This document shows, in pieces, positions 1-8,639 of a stretch of DNA of 64,000 nucleotides. The position numbers and the translations under genes are program-made. Origin of the DNA: Ignavibacteriales bacterium (lineage in GTDB: Bacteria; Bacteroidota; Ignavibacteria; Ignavibacteriales; Melioribacteraceae); NCBI GenBank assembly GCA_026390775.1, contig JAPLFF010000007.1, positions 1,116,001 through 1,180,000 of the forward strand. The letters are read 5' to 3'. The number at the start of each line of letters is the position of its first letter. Position 1 is the first letter of the stretch. A model generated the notes under the pieces. It did no database searches, was not told where the DNA came from, and saw nothing but the letters and a program-made list of their open reading frames with translations.

Positions 1-1272
1 AAACGGAAGCATTGTTGCCCAGCCTTCATCCATCCACGCGTACTTGCGCTCGTTGATTCCCATAAAAAACGGAAAGTATGTGTGAGATATTTCGTGCGAG
101 GTTAGATGAACAGTGCCTTGGAGTTCAGGCTCGGATGAATCGTTCACCATCATCGGGTATTCCATTCCTCCTTCTCCGTTGAACACTGTCATTTCGGGAT
201 ATGGATATGGCCGCCCCGGAATTTGTGTTGAAAAACTTTCGATCGCTTTGCGTGCAAGTTCTGCTACATTATAAAAATCTTTTGATGATTTATTATAAGC
301 CGCATCTACAAATGAAGCCCTTCCTTCTTTTTTATCTACAACCACGCTGGAGCCGTCCCACAAATAATGATCGCTTGTGGCAAAAGCAAAATCCATTACA
401 TTCTCCGCTCTGAATTTATACGTGAGCTTTTCTTCGTCAGCCGTTATTAATCCTTTTTGATAATCTTTCTCTTCAACTATTTTCACAACTTCTGGGGAGT
501 TATATGCTTTTTTATATTTCTCATAAACCTCTGACGATAAAACTTCTTTCGGATTTAGCAGAACGCCTGTTGCCCAGACTAAAAAGTTTTTCGGAATGGT
601 TAACTTAACATCGTAATTAGAGAAATCGTTATAAGTTTCTGTTTGTCCCGTGTAATTTATAACATCCCAGCCGTCTATATCATCATACACTGCAACTTGC
701 GGAAACCAATATGCCACGAAGAAAGTTGTGCTGTCGTATGCGCCCATTCTAATTTGTGATGTGTTCGGAATGATAAAATTCCAGTCGCATTTTATTTCCG
801 CTTTTGATTTTGGAACAATTGGTTTTTCTAATGTTAGAAATAGATTCGTTCCTTCTCTTCGCAACTTCGGACTCGTCCCATCGGTTTTGTATTCTTTGCC
901 GTCAACAAAGATTCCATTTGACTTCATTCCGTCTGTTAATGCTTTGCTGTCTATTTCAAAATCCAGCATGTTTCCTTTTCGGTAAATATCCATTAAGATT
1001 TTAATTACGATCTGTTTCAAAGTATCGGGACTATTATTATAGTAAGTAATCTCTTCCGTTCCGGTTAGAATTCTTGTTTTGGGTTCCAGCTCGGCTTTGA
1101 TTTTATAATCAGCGCTGTTCTGCCAATAATTTGGTCCGGGATTCCCTTCTTGCGTGCGCGTGCCTTTATCAATTGCTTTTTGAATGTTTCGCGGAATCGT
1201 TAAAGAAGATTTCTGAGCAAACGAAATTGCAGTTAAAAGAAAAATTACCGAAATAAGAATTTTTCTGTTCAT
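1..1272 (-). CDS. M1 family zinc metallopeptidase, C-terminus cut by window edge
   Basis: The open frame runs from an ATG at 1272 off the left edge, so only the first 424 residues are present. A signal peptide (MNRKILISVIFLLTAISFA) predicts export. Near the edge lies HEISH (residues 393-397), followed after 18 residues by Glu416 in WMDEGWA; this is the HEXXH-x18-E zinc site of M1 aminopeptidases (gluzincins). Upstream, the substrate-binding GAMEN motif appears as GGMEY, a variant seen in M1-like exopeptidases of this phylum (family knowledge). It probably trims peptides in the periplasm or at the surface. The next gene on the same strand starts 95 bp upstream of it. Confidence 0.88.
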   Translation of the reverse strand, partial: MNRKILISVIFLLTAISFAQKSSLTIPRNIQKAIDKGTRTQEGNPGPNYWQNSADYKIKAELEPKTRILTGTEEITYYNNSPDTLKQIVIKILMDIYRKGNMLDFEIDSKALTDGMKSNGIFVDGKEYKTDGTSPKLRREGTNLFLTLEKPIVPKSKAEIKCDWNFIIPNTSQIRMGAYDSTTFFVAYWFPQVAVYDDIDGWDVINYTGQTETYNDFSNYDVKLTIPKNFLVWATGVLLNPKEVLSSEVYEKYKKAYNSPEVVKIVEEKDYQKGLITADEEKLTYKFRAENVMDFAFATSDHYLWDGSSVVVDKKEGRASFVDAAYNKSSKDFYNVAELARKAIESFSTQIPGRPYPYPEMTVFNGEGGMEYPMMVNDSSEPELQGTVHLTSHEISHTYFPFFMGINERKYAWMDEGWATMLPF

Positions 1273-1367
1273 CGTTGTCCCTTTAATAATTTACATGTTG
1301 AGTTAGTTGGCGGTAAAAATAGGTTGGTGGTAGATTTTTTACAAATTAATTATTTTTAATGCTGTGA

Positions 1368-2576
1368 TTACGCTTCTGCTTTTTCCATCTTAGGAATTTT
1401 TGCAAGTGCCTGCTCAAGATCATCAATAATATCTTTTACGTTTTCAATTCCAACCGAAAAACGAACGAGACCATCAGTAATGCCTCCTGCTTTGCGTGCT
1501 TCTTCGCCCATGGAAAAGTGAGTCATGCTTGCGGGATGTTGGATTAAACTTTCAACTCCGCCGAGCGATACCGCAAGCATGCATAACTTAACAGAATTCA
1601 TCATTACTTCTCCGGCTTTCAGTCCACCTTTTAATTCGAACGCGATCATTCCGCCGGTTCCGTTGTGCTGTTTCAAACCGATTTGATAATTTGGATGACT
1701 CTTAAGTCCGGGATAGCGAACCCATTTTACTTTCGGATGATTCTCCAAATACTCTGCAACGAGTTGTGCATTCTCGCAATGTTTTTGCATTCGCACAGAA
1801 AGTGTTTTTAATCCTCGGTGAACTAGAAATGAATTGAACGGATCTATTACTCCGCCGGTTTGATTTAAAACTTTTCTCATCTTAATAAACATCTCTTCAT
1901 CTTTAACAACAACTATTCCGGCAACAACGTCTGCGTGTCCATTTAAAAACTTCGTCATGCTGTGCAGAATTACATCAACACCGAATTTAAATGGCTGCTG
2001 AAGTGCTGGACTCATAAATGTATTATCAACAACAACGAGTGCGCCGTGTGCGTGTGCAATTTTTGATGCCGCTTCGAGATCTGAAATTGCAAGTGTTGGG
2101 TTTCCCGGCGTTTCAACATAAACTATTTTTGTGTTCGGCTTCATTGCCTTTTCAATTTCTTCGGGAAATGCCGTATCTACAAACGTTGTTTCAACTCCGA
2201 ACTTTCCTAAAATGTTTTGAAGAAGAGTAAGTGTTGGTCCGTAAACAAATTTTGAGCAGACAACATGATCGCCGGATTTAAGCAAGGAAAAAAATATTGT
2301 GCTGATCGCGGCCATTCCGCTCGCGCATCCTAATGCTTTGTGCCCGCCTTCTAATTCCGCAACTGCATTTTCCATCGCCTCGATAGTTGGGTTCTCTAAT
2401 CGTGTATATATATATCCGCATCCTTCTCCTTTGAAAAGAGATGCGCCCTGTTCTACGGATTCGAATTTAAATGTGGAGGTTTGATAGATCGGCGGAACCA
2501 CCGGACCGAATTCATAATCATCCATTCCTGCGTGAACTGTTTTGGAATCGAATTGTAATTTTTTGTTATCGGACAT
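1368..2576 (-). CDS. PLP-dependent trans-sulfuration enzyme (cystathionine gamma-synthase/lyase, methionine gamma-lyase family)
   Basis: A 402-residue fold-type I PLP enzyme of the Cys/Met metabolism family. Visible motifs are YTRLENPT (Tyr57, Arg59, which reach the phosphate of the partner subunit), TyrGly at 112-113, VVVDNTF with Asp184 that binds the pyridine nitrogen, and SMTK with the Schiff-base Lys209. The position that holds the catalytic Cys of classical methionine gamma-lyases (YGC) reads YGP here, which argues for cystathionine gamma-lyase/synthase or O-acetylhomoserine chemistry over true methionine gamma-lyase. The substrate cannot be decided from sequence alone. Length is normal for the family. 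A palindromic repeat separates it from the upstream HEPN gene. Confidence 0.9.
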   Translation of the reverse strand: MSDNKKLQFDSKTVHAGMDDYEFGPVVPPIYQTSTFKFESVEQGASLFKGEGCGYIYTRLENPTIEAMENAVAELEGGHKALGCASGMAAISTIFFSLLKSGDHVVCSKFVYGPTLTLLQNILGKFGVETTFVDTAFPEEIEKAMKPNTKIVYVETPGNPTLAISDLEAASKIAHAHGALVVVDNTFMSPALQQPFKFGVDVILHSMTKFLNGHADVVAGIVVVKDEEMFIKMRKVLNQTGGVIDPFNSFLVHRGLKTLSVRMQKHCENAQLVAEYLENHPKVKWVRYPGLKSHPNYQIGLKQHNGTGGMIAFELKGGLKAGEVMMNSVKLCMLAVSLGGVESLIQHPASMTHFSMGEEARKAGGITDGLVRFSVGIENVKDIIDDLEQALAKIPKMEKAEA

Positions 2577-2599
2577 TTTCTATTTCCTTTTGTTTCAGA

Positions 2600-2650
2600 C
2601 CTCCCCCTGTGTCCCCCTCCTTACTAAGGAGGAGGAAGTCGGAGGGTGGT
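2600..2650. repeat. Intergenic palindromic repeat, GC-rich hairpin
   Basis: The core at 2616-2632 is an exact inverted repeat (CCTCCTTA, one base, TAAGGAGG), flanked by partly complementary C-rich and G-rich arms (CTCCCCCTGTG left, GTCGGAGGGTGG right). The GC-rich composition contrasts with the AT-rich surroundings. It resembles short dispersed REP/MITE-like hairpins, although dispersion cannot be shown from one copy. It may also act as a processing or termination signal between the HEPN gene and the PLP enzyme. Confidence 0.6.
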
Positions 2651-2655
2651 CAAAA

Positions 2656-3225
2656 TTATTCCTCTGTGTTTTCGCATTTCACTTCCGGAAAAACGCTGGC
2701 AATTTTACTCTCTAAAAGTTTTGTTTTAAATCTTTCTAAAAAATAATTAGCGCTTATAAAAAGATCATATAATTCTTGGGCTGTTTTTTCTAAATTAAAA
2801 GCTGCATAGTTTCCATGAACCATTGTGTTCCTTAGTCTACCAATTTCTAAAAATGCCTTTATCGCTTTATCTAGTTTTTCGTTTAGTTTGGCTTCTTTCT
2901 CCATTTCTGTTTTAATTTTTTCACCAAATAGACCAAAGAAGCTATTTGCGTTGTTGCTCTCCCATTGAAAAAATGTATGATACTGTCTTTTCATGGCTTT
3001 ATTTTCAAAAAACGAAATTGCTTTTTCATCTTGTTGTGTTATCGCCAAGATAAAGCTTCTTATTATGTCAGTTAATTCTTGTTCATGAAAACTAGCCGCG
3101 GCCAATAATAAATTTTTACTAAAATTATTTTCTGCTTCTATTTTTAAGGAGGGTTGTTTGTTTTCGTCAAGGAAATCAACCAAGTTTTTGTAATCGTTAT
3201 AAAATTTATCAATTATGGTTTCCAT
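2656..3225 (-). CDS. HEPN-fold protein, putative RNase partner of the DUF262 protein
   Basis: An all-helical protein of 189 residues. Near the C-terminus it carries IGRLRNTMVHGNY, which contains RNTMVH, the Rx4-6H catalytic signature of HEPN ribonucleases (Arg132, His137 when counted from the start used here). The overall pattern (an AAASFHEQELTDII helix, then LRN..VHG) is closest to RiboL-PSP-type HEPN proteins, but the subfamily is uncertain. An in-frame TTG at 3243 would overlap the upstream gene; I chose the ATG at 3225, 7 nt after the stop of the DUF262 gene, which suggests translational coupling. HEPN proteins often cleave RNA in toxin or anti-phage systems (family knowledge). The activity here is inferred. 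Confidence 0.7.
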   Translation of the reverse strand: METIIDKFYNDYKNLVDFLDENKQPSLKIEAENNFSKNLLLAAASFHEQELTDIIRSFILAITQQDEKAISFFENKAMKRQYHTFFQWESNNANSFFGLFGEKIKTEMEKEAKLNEKLDKAIKAFLEIGRLRNTMVHGNYAAFNLEKTAQELYDLFISANYFLERFKTKLLESKIASVFPEVKCENTEE

Positions 3226-3232
3226 AATCGAT

Positions 3233-4402
3233 CTACTTTTCAAACAAAATTTTCTTTGCTATTTTGAACCGTTCTTCCACATTTTTCTTGCTAACTGTAC
3301 TTTCTAATACTGCTTTTCTAAATCCTTCGTCGTTCTTTAACTCTTCAATTTTTTTTCTATCGGGAGCCATAATTACAGGATTGGGTCCGTTAAGCGAAAC
3401 CTCGCACATTGCCCTAAAAATGGCCTCAAGTGTAGATATATTAAACTTTCCCGAACTAGCTATATACTCAGTAAGCGCTAATTGTTTTGCTGCGTTTAAG
3501 AAAAGAATAAATACTGTTTCAAATATTTGTATTTGTTCTGTAGAATAGGATTTTGCTGATTTTGAAAAGAGATTTAAAAATTTCGACATTGGCGCTCTAT
3601 AGTTATTACCGCTTATCAATAAAGCAAAACATCTTAAAATTATTTCTATGTCTTTCATGTGTATGTCCGGTTCATCACGAGCTATCAGATTGCGCCATTC
3701 TGGAAGTAAGTTTATTCTTGATAACATCCTGTAAAAATCTGAATGATATAAACTGCTACGAATTTCTTGTGGTTTTAAATTCATTCCGCCGGAATTTAAA
3801 CGATTAAAGATTTCATGGATAGAAGAGTCGTCGTCTGGTGGAAAATTTTGTTTTATTATAACATTCCGTATAGGCCGAAGGTCAAACGTTGTCTTAAAAT
3901 CCTTGAGTGTTGCGTAATTTAACTTATCTAGTTTATTAAGCTGGCCTGGGACTTCTGGCGGTAATTTCAAATAAAAATCTGTGAAAAAATCTTTGTCATA
4001 TAATATTTCTTCTGGTATTTCTCCTTTGATATCAAAAATTTTCCTTAGCTCTACCCTTCTTTCTTTCTTTGGAAATCTCATCTTTATAAAATAATAAATT
4101 GTCATTAGCCGCTGTTGGCCATCAATAACTAAAAATTCGTTTTTGCCTTTTTCATAAAGAAATAATTGTGGTATCGGAAGTCCAATAATTATAGATTCGA
4201 TTAGCTTTGACGCCCTGTTTATATCCCAAACATAATTACGCTGAAAGTCTGGGAGTTTTACTACTCCAGAATTAATGAAATCAAAGATTGTTTTGATATT
4301 AAAATCATTCGGCGTTGATGTTATGTCATATTCTCCAAAATGATATTCTTGATCTTCGTCTTCCGAAGGATCTTCATACCAGTTATTATTTTTCTCTTCC
4401 AT
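3233..4402 (-). CDS. DUF262 (GmrSD N-terminal, ParB/Srx-like) protein
   Basis: A 389-residue protein of the COG1479/DUF262 type. Diagnostic motifs are PDFQRNYVWD (51-60), VIDGQQRLMT (92-101) with the DGQQR nucleotide-handling motif, and IFNRLNSGGMNLKPQEIR (198-215). In GmrSD, SspE and related restriction systems this domain uses NTPs and controls a DUF1524 His-Me/HNH nuclease. No HNH-type motif is visible in the C-terminal third here. Instead a separate HEPN protein follows after 7 nt. The gene starts 17 nt downstream of gyrA, so it may be co-transcribed with it. A two-component restriction or abortive-infection role is inferred from context. Confidence 0.87.
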   Translation of the reverse strand: MEEKNNNWYEDPSEDEDQEYHFGEYDITSTPNDFNIKTIFDFINSGVVKLPDFQRNYVWDINRASKLIESIIIGLPIPQLFLYEKGKNEFLVIDGQQRLMTIYYFIKMRFPKKERRVELRKIFDIKGEIPEEILYDKDFFTDFYLKLPPEVPGQLNKLDKLNYATLKDFKTTFDLRPIRNVIIKQNFPPDDDSSIHEIFNRLNSGGMNLKPQEIRSSLYHSDFYRMLSRINLLPEWRNLIARDEPDIHMKDIEIILRCFALLISGNNYRAPMSKFLNLFSKSAKSYSTEQIQIFETVFILFLNAAKQLALTEYIASSGKFNISTLEAIFRAMCEVSLNGPNPVIMAPDRKKIEELKNDEGFRKAVLESTVSKKNVEERFKIAKKILFEK

Positions 4403-4419
4403 TGTTACCTCGTTTAATT

Positions 4420-6873
4420 TTATTCTTCTCCGTTTCCATTTCCGTTTTCTTCTTCAGGAACTACGCGTGCAATATCGGCAATGTCGTCGCCTTCATTCAA
4501 GCGTATTAATCTTACGCCTTGTGTATTTCTTCCCATCACGCGCAGTTCTTTTACTGCTTGACGAATTACCATTCCGCCTGTTGTAATAATTACTAATTCA
4601 TCCGAATCATTCACTTCTTTTATCGCAATCAGTTTTCCGTTTCTGTCCGATGTCTTTACAGTAATAACTCCTTTACCGCCGCGTCTTGATAATCTATAAT
4701 CTTCTATCTCGGAACGTTTGCCGAATCCTTTTTCTGTAACTACCATCAATGTGGTTGCGTTGCGTATTACAATCATTCCAATTACAGCATCGCCTTTGCC
4801 TAATCTAATTCCGCGCACGCCCGTTGCAGTTCTGCCCATATTGCGGACATCTTTTTCGTTGAATCGGCACGCCATTCCGTTTTTTGTGCCGATGATGATC
4901 TCATTTTTTCCTTCGCTCAGTTTCGCTTCTATCAAACGGTCGCCCGCAGCAAGGCTGATTGCGTTTATTCCTCCTTTGCGGATATTCGAATATGCCGAGA
5001 GAACTGTTTTCTTAACAGTTCCTCTTTCGGTTGCCATCACAATAAATTTATCATCGGTGAATTCTTTTACCGTAACGAACGCAGTGATGTTTTCTTCTTT
5101 ATCTTTTTCGATAAGATTTAAAATAGATCTTCCTTTTGTCGCGCGTCCGCCTTCGGGAATTTCGTGGACTTTGAGCCAGTAACATTTTCCGCGATCGGTG
5201 AAGAACATAATGTAGTGATGCGTTGACGCAATGAACATGTGCTCTATAAAATCTTCTTCTCTTGTTCCCGCGCCCGTTACACCTTTACCGCCTCTTCCTT
5301 GTTTTCTGTAACCGCTAACCGGAAAACGTTTGATAAATCCGCCGTGTGTAATTGTTACAACAACATCTTCCTCGGCAATTATATCTTCCAGCGCAAATTC
5401 TTTCAGTTCGCGTTCGATGGAAGTTCTGCGTTCATCGGCATATCTTTCTCTTAGTGCAAGAAGCTCGTCTTTAATTATGTTCCATCTTTTCTTTTCGTTT
5501 GTTAAAATGCCTTTCAGTTTTTCGATGAACTTGATCGTCTCTTTGTATTCGTCTTCTATCTTTTGTCTTTCAAGTCCCGTTAAGCGCTGCAGACGCATGT
5601 CGAGTATTGCTTTCGCTTGAATTTCCGAAAGCTTGAACTTCTTCATCAAATTATTTTTTGCAGTCTCGGTGTCTTTCGATTTCTTGATTGTCTGAATCAC
5701 CGCATCAATGTTGTCGAGCGCAATTATGTATCCTTCTAAAATGTGTGCGCGTCTTTCTGCTGCATCAAGATCGAACTGTGTGCGTTTTTTCAGCACCTCC
5801 ATTCTGTGTTCGAGGAAATACTGCATCATCTGCTGAAGTGTTAAAACTTTCGGCTGTCCGTTCACTAGCGCAAGCATTATAACGCCGAATGTTACCTGCA
5901 TTGCCGTGTGTTTGAAAAGCTGATTTAACGTCAGCGCCGGCTGCCCGTCACGTTTCAATTCAATAACTATGCGCATGCCGTCGCGGTCTGATTCATCGCG
6001 GATGTTTGAGATGCCGTCAATTTTTCCTTCGCGCACAAGATCAGCAATTCTTTCTATCAAAGTTGCTTTGTTAACTTGATATGGAATTTCCGTGATGATA
6101 ATATTTTCTCTATCGTTCTTTAAAGTTTCTATGTTGGCTTTTGCGCGGATAACAATTTTTCCGCGTCCGGTAAGGAATGCTTCTTTCACTCCTTCATAGC
6201 CGTAGATAATTCCGCCCGTTGGAAAATCCGGCGCTTTAACAATTTTTATTAACTCTTCCGGTTTCAGTTTTGGATTTTCTATTGTTGCAACAAGTCCGTC
6301 AATTATTTCGCCAAGATTATGCGGCGGAATATTTGTTGCCATGCCAACCGCAATACCGCTTGCGCCGTTTACTAATAAGTTTGGCAAGTAAGATGGCAGA
6401 ACTGTCGGCTCTTGTAATGATTCATCAAAGTTTGTTGCGAATGCAACTGTGTTCTTGTCCAAGTCGCGAAGCATTTCGTCTGCAATTCTTGCAAGACGCG
6501 CTTCAGTGTAACGCATTGCCGCGGGTGAGTCGCCGTCAACCGAACCGAAGTTTCCTTGTCCGTCCACCAAAGGATAACGCAGAGAAAAATCTTGAACCAT
6601 GCGCACCATTGAATCATAAACCGCTGTATCTCCGTGCGGATGATATTTACCAAGCACTTCACCAACTATGCGTGCGGATTTTTTATATGGTTTGTTGTGA
6701 GGAACTCCAAGCTCGTGCATGCCGAATAATACTCTGCGGTGAACCGGTTTTAATCCGTCTCTTACATCGGGCAATGCGCGCGCAACAATTACGCTCATTG
6801 CATAATCTATGTAAGATGATTTCATTTCTTCTTCAAGTGATACGGGAACTACTTTTTCAAATATCGTTGTCAT
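4420..6873 (-). CDS. gyrA: DNA gyrase subunit A
   Basis: An 817-residue gyrase A subunit, the DNA-breaking and wrapping half of the supercoiling enzyme. The active-site Tyr122 lies in [10 protein letters not shown]. The quinolone-resistance region reads [10 protein letters not shown], with Thr83 and Asp87 in E. coli numbering, which here coincides exactly; E. coli has Ser83. The C-terminal beta-pinwheel starts near residue 500 and contains a GyrA-box (QGRGGKG, 525-531) and a second blade copy (RRGGKG, 730-735). This supports gyrase rather than topoisomerase IV. The protein ends in a short acidic, Gly/Asn-rich tail. It is separated from gyrB by mgtE and a restriction-modification pair. Confidence 0.98.
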   Translation of the reverse strand: MTTIFEKVVPVSLEEEMKSSYIDYAMSVIVARALPDVRDGLKPVHRRVLFGMHELGVPHNKPYKKSARIVGEVLGKYHPHGDTAVYDSMVRMVQDFSLRYPLVDGQGNFGSVDGDSPAAMRYTEARLARIADEMLRDLDKNTVAFATNFDESLQEPTVLPSYLPNLLVNGASGIAVGMATNIPPHNLGEIIDGLVATIENPKLKPEELIKIVKAPDFPTGGIIYGYEGVKEAFLTGRGKIVIRAKANIETLKNDRENIIITEIPYQVNKATLIERIADLVREGKIDGISNIRDESDRDGMRIVIELKRDGQPALTLNQLFKHTAMQVTFGVIMLALVNGQPKVLTLQQMMQYFLEHRMEVLKKRTQFDLDAAERRAHILEGYIIALDNIDAVIQTIKKSKDTETAKNNLMKKFKLSEIQAKAILDMRLQRLTGLERQKIEDEYKETIKFIEKLKGILTNEKKRWNIIKDELLALRERYADERRTSIERELKEFALEDIIAEEDVVVTITHGGFIKRFPVSGYRKQGRGGKGVTGAGTREEDFIEHMFIASTHHYIMFFTDRGKCYWLKVHEIPEGGRATKGRSILNLIEKDKEENITAFVTVKEFTDDKFIVMATERGTVKKTVLSAYSNIRKGGINAISLAAGDRLIEAKLSEGKNEIIIGTKNGMACRFNEKDVRNMGRTATGVRGIRLGKGDAVIGMIVIRNATTLMVVTEKGFGKRSEIEDYRLSRRGGKGVITVKTSDRNGKLIAIKEVNDSDELVIITTGGMVIRQAVKELRVMGRNTQGVRLIRLNEGDDIADIARVVPEEENGNGNGEE

Positions 6874-6897
6874 CAGTAATATATCTTCTTTAATTGA

Positions 6898-7971
6898 TTA
6901 AAATGTTTTCTTGCTCGTGCTCTTAATCTTGTTCTCGCTCTTTTTTAAACTATGAGTAAGATTATGATTAAGAACTTCTTCTTCAAATATGGTTGTAGTA
7001 GAAAATTTATTTTTATTTGATTTCCGTTTTTTTGCTGTTTTATATTTTTGTGGCGGATCAAAGAGCGTTGGTGTTGTGGTTATTGTAACAAAGTCTTTTA
7101 TTCTTTTCTCGGCCAACTTTACATATTCTTTACTTATATCATAACCAATATAATTTCGTTTTGTTTTTACTGCAGCTATTGCCGTTTGTCCGCTTCCCAT
7201 AAATGGATCAAGCACTATATCATTCTCAAATGTATAGAGTTGTATTAGTCGATATGGAAGTTCAAGGGGGAATGGTGCGGGATGCCCTATCTTTCTTGCT
7301 GATTCGGCAGAAAAGGTCCAAACGCTTTTTGTTAACTCTAAAAATTCTTCTTTGTTTATAGTGCTCTTAAGAAATTTATTTTGTTCTCTCCCATATGAGC
7401 CTTTCGAAAAAATTAATATGTATTCATGAATATCTCTAAGAATTGGATTCTTTGCGGATAACCAACTACCCCACGCTGTTGACGGGCTTCCGCTATTTGC
7501 CTTGTTCCAAATAATCTCTCCACGCATTAAATAACCCATCTCTAACATGTCGTCTATTATATATGAGTGAAGTGGTAAATACGGTTTGCGACCTAAGTTT
7601 GCAATATTAACACACGCGCGCCCTCCTGGTACAAGAACTCTGTAAACTTCTTTCCAAATATTTTTTATTAATTCCCTGTATTCCTTAAGAGTAAGGTTGT
7701 CGTCGTATTCTTTTCCAACATTATATGGCGGAGAAGTAACCATTAAATGAACAGAGTTGTCTGGCAGTTCTTCCATCCTCTCGCTTGATTTAATAAATAT
7801 TCTGTTTAAATGATTTTCTGGTATTGGATTTTCTGTAAAATCTTTTGTTTCTATTACTCGCAGTCCTTCATAAAGCCTGCTTTCATAAAAAGTTGTGGCG
7901 TCATGATTGATTCTGCCGGGCGATCCGAAGGCGCTCGTTTTTGTTCCGTTATTTCTTATTGTTGTACGCAT
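6898..7971 (-). CDS. Type II DNA methyltransferase, beta-class (N4-cytosine or N6-adenine)
   Basis: A 357-residue site-specific DNA methyltransferase that would protect host DNA from the nuclease encoded just upstream. The catalytic motif IV (TSPPYNVG, 79-86) precedes the SAM-binding motif I region (DPFMGSG, 255-261), the order of the beta class. The TSPPY form is common in N4-cytosine enzymes, but N6-adenine cannot be excluded. A longer frame reaches 8076 inside the upstream gene. I chose the ATG at 7971 because it has a GGGAGGAAG ribosome site and begins 1 nt after the nuclease stop. The C-terminus is Lys/Ser-rich and probably disordered. gyrA follows after 24 nt. Confidence 0.9.
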   Translation of the reverse strand: MRTTIRNNGTKTSAFGSPGRINHDATTFYESRLYEGLRVIETKDFTENPIPENHLNRIFIKSSERMEELPDNSVHLMVTSPPYNVGKEYDDNLTLKEYRELIKNIWKEVYRVLVPGGRACVNIANLGRKPYLPLHSYIIDDMLEMGYLMRGEIIWNKANSGSPSTAWGSWLSAKNPILRDIHEYILIFSKGSYGREQNKFLKSTINKEEFLELTKSVWTFSAESARKIGHPAPFPLELPYRLIQLYTFENDIVLDPFMGSGQTAIAAVKTKRNYIGYDISKEYVKLAEKRIKDFVTITTTPTLFDPPQKYKTAKKRKSNKNKFSTTTIFEEEVLNHNLTHSLKKSENKIKSTSKKTF

Positions 7972-7972
7972 A

Positions 7973-8608
7973 TTATTCTTCCTCCCATAACTCAACCCAT
8001 CTTTTATACGGATTGAAATTGATATCCTTTCTTTTCCAATCAATGGTAATCTTTGTCGTGTCGGCGTTTTCCGCAAGCATTTTCAATGCTTCTTTAGTAA
8101 CCTCTACTCCCCTTGGGTTTGTGTCTAGCTTTGGTAGCTTAATATATTTTTCTCTTCCAATTTCATTAAAGACTTTCTGCTGTGTTTCTTTTTTGATATA
8201 ATAAAAACCGCCGCCATTACTCCAGTTAATCTGAACCAAAATCATATCACAAATAGGCAAGTATTTCTGTGAGAATTCAAGAGCGCTTTTCGGATCAACT
8301 GTCCAAATCAGTTTAACTCCAGTAAAGGTTTTTCCTGTAAAAGTTTTTATTGAGATCGGATTTCCAAAAACCCTTACGTCTATTTCAGCTTCAGTAATTG
8401 GAATTTCTGTTTCTACGTTTTTTTCGCCAAACCTTGAGACCAATAATGCAACAATTACTCTTTCTCGAACTGATCCAACTTCCATTCCTAATTTTCCTGC
8501 ACGTGAGCTTTCTTGTTCTGCTAATTGAAATAAATAAGGAAGCTTGTTCTGAATCTTTTCAATTATCTCTTTCTTTCTAAAAACAGTAATTATTTTTTCG
8601 TTTGCCAT
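7973..8608 (-). CDS. Type II restriction endonuclease, ThaI-like
   Basis: A 211-residue protein immediately upstream of a DNA methyltransferase with 1 nt between the genes, the usual layout of a type II restriction-modification pair. A PD-(D/E)XK-like core is visible: EIDVRVFGNPISIKTF, with Asp77 and Ser86-Ile-Lys88, after a helical N-terminus (QESSRAGKLGMEVGSVRER). The pattern, including the end NFNPYKRWVELWEE, matches my recollection of the ThaI family, whose prototype cuts CGCG; that assignment is from memory and not verified. The nuclease lies before the methyltransferase, so expression timing may rely on coupling. No controller protein gene is present. Confidence 0.72.
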   Translation of the reverse strand: MANEKIITVFRKKEIIEKIQNKLPYLFQLAEQESSRAGKLGMEVGSVRERVIVALLVSRFGEKNVETEIPITEAEIDVRVFGNPISIKTFTGKTFTGVKLIWTVDPKSALEFSQKYLPICDMILVQINWSNGGGFYYIKKETQQKVFNEIGREKYIKLPKLDTNPRGVEVTKEALKMLAENADTTKITIDWKRKDINFNPYKRWVELWEEE

Positions 8609-8639
8609 TTCTGCGCCTTCCGTTAGATAAAATAATATT

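Noticed and set aside
4718-5182. 154-residue open frame opposite the gyrA C-terminal domain
   Set aside because: Lies fully within gyrA on the other strand; hydrophobic low-complexity translation typical of antisense frames.
6270-6893. 207-residue open frame on the plus strand opposite gyrA
   Set aside because: It is the antisense shadow of gyrA's conserved N-terminal coding sequence, with no ribosome site and no recognisable protein features.
7972-8076. N-terminal extension of the DNA methyltransferase
   Set aside because: It would overlap the restriction nuclease gene by over 100 nt; the ATG at 7971 has a better ribosome site.
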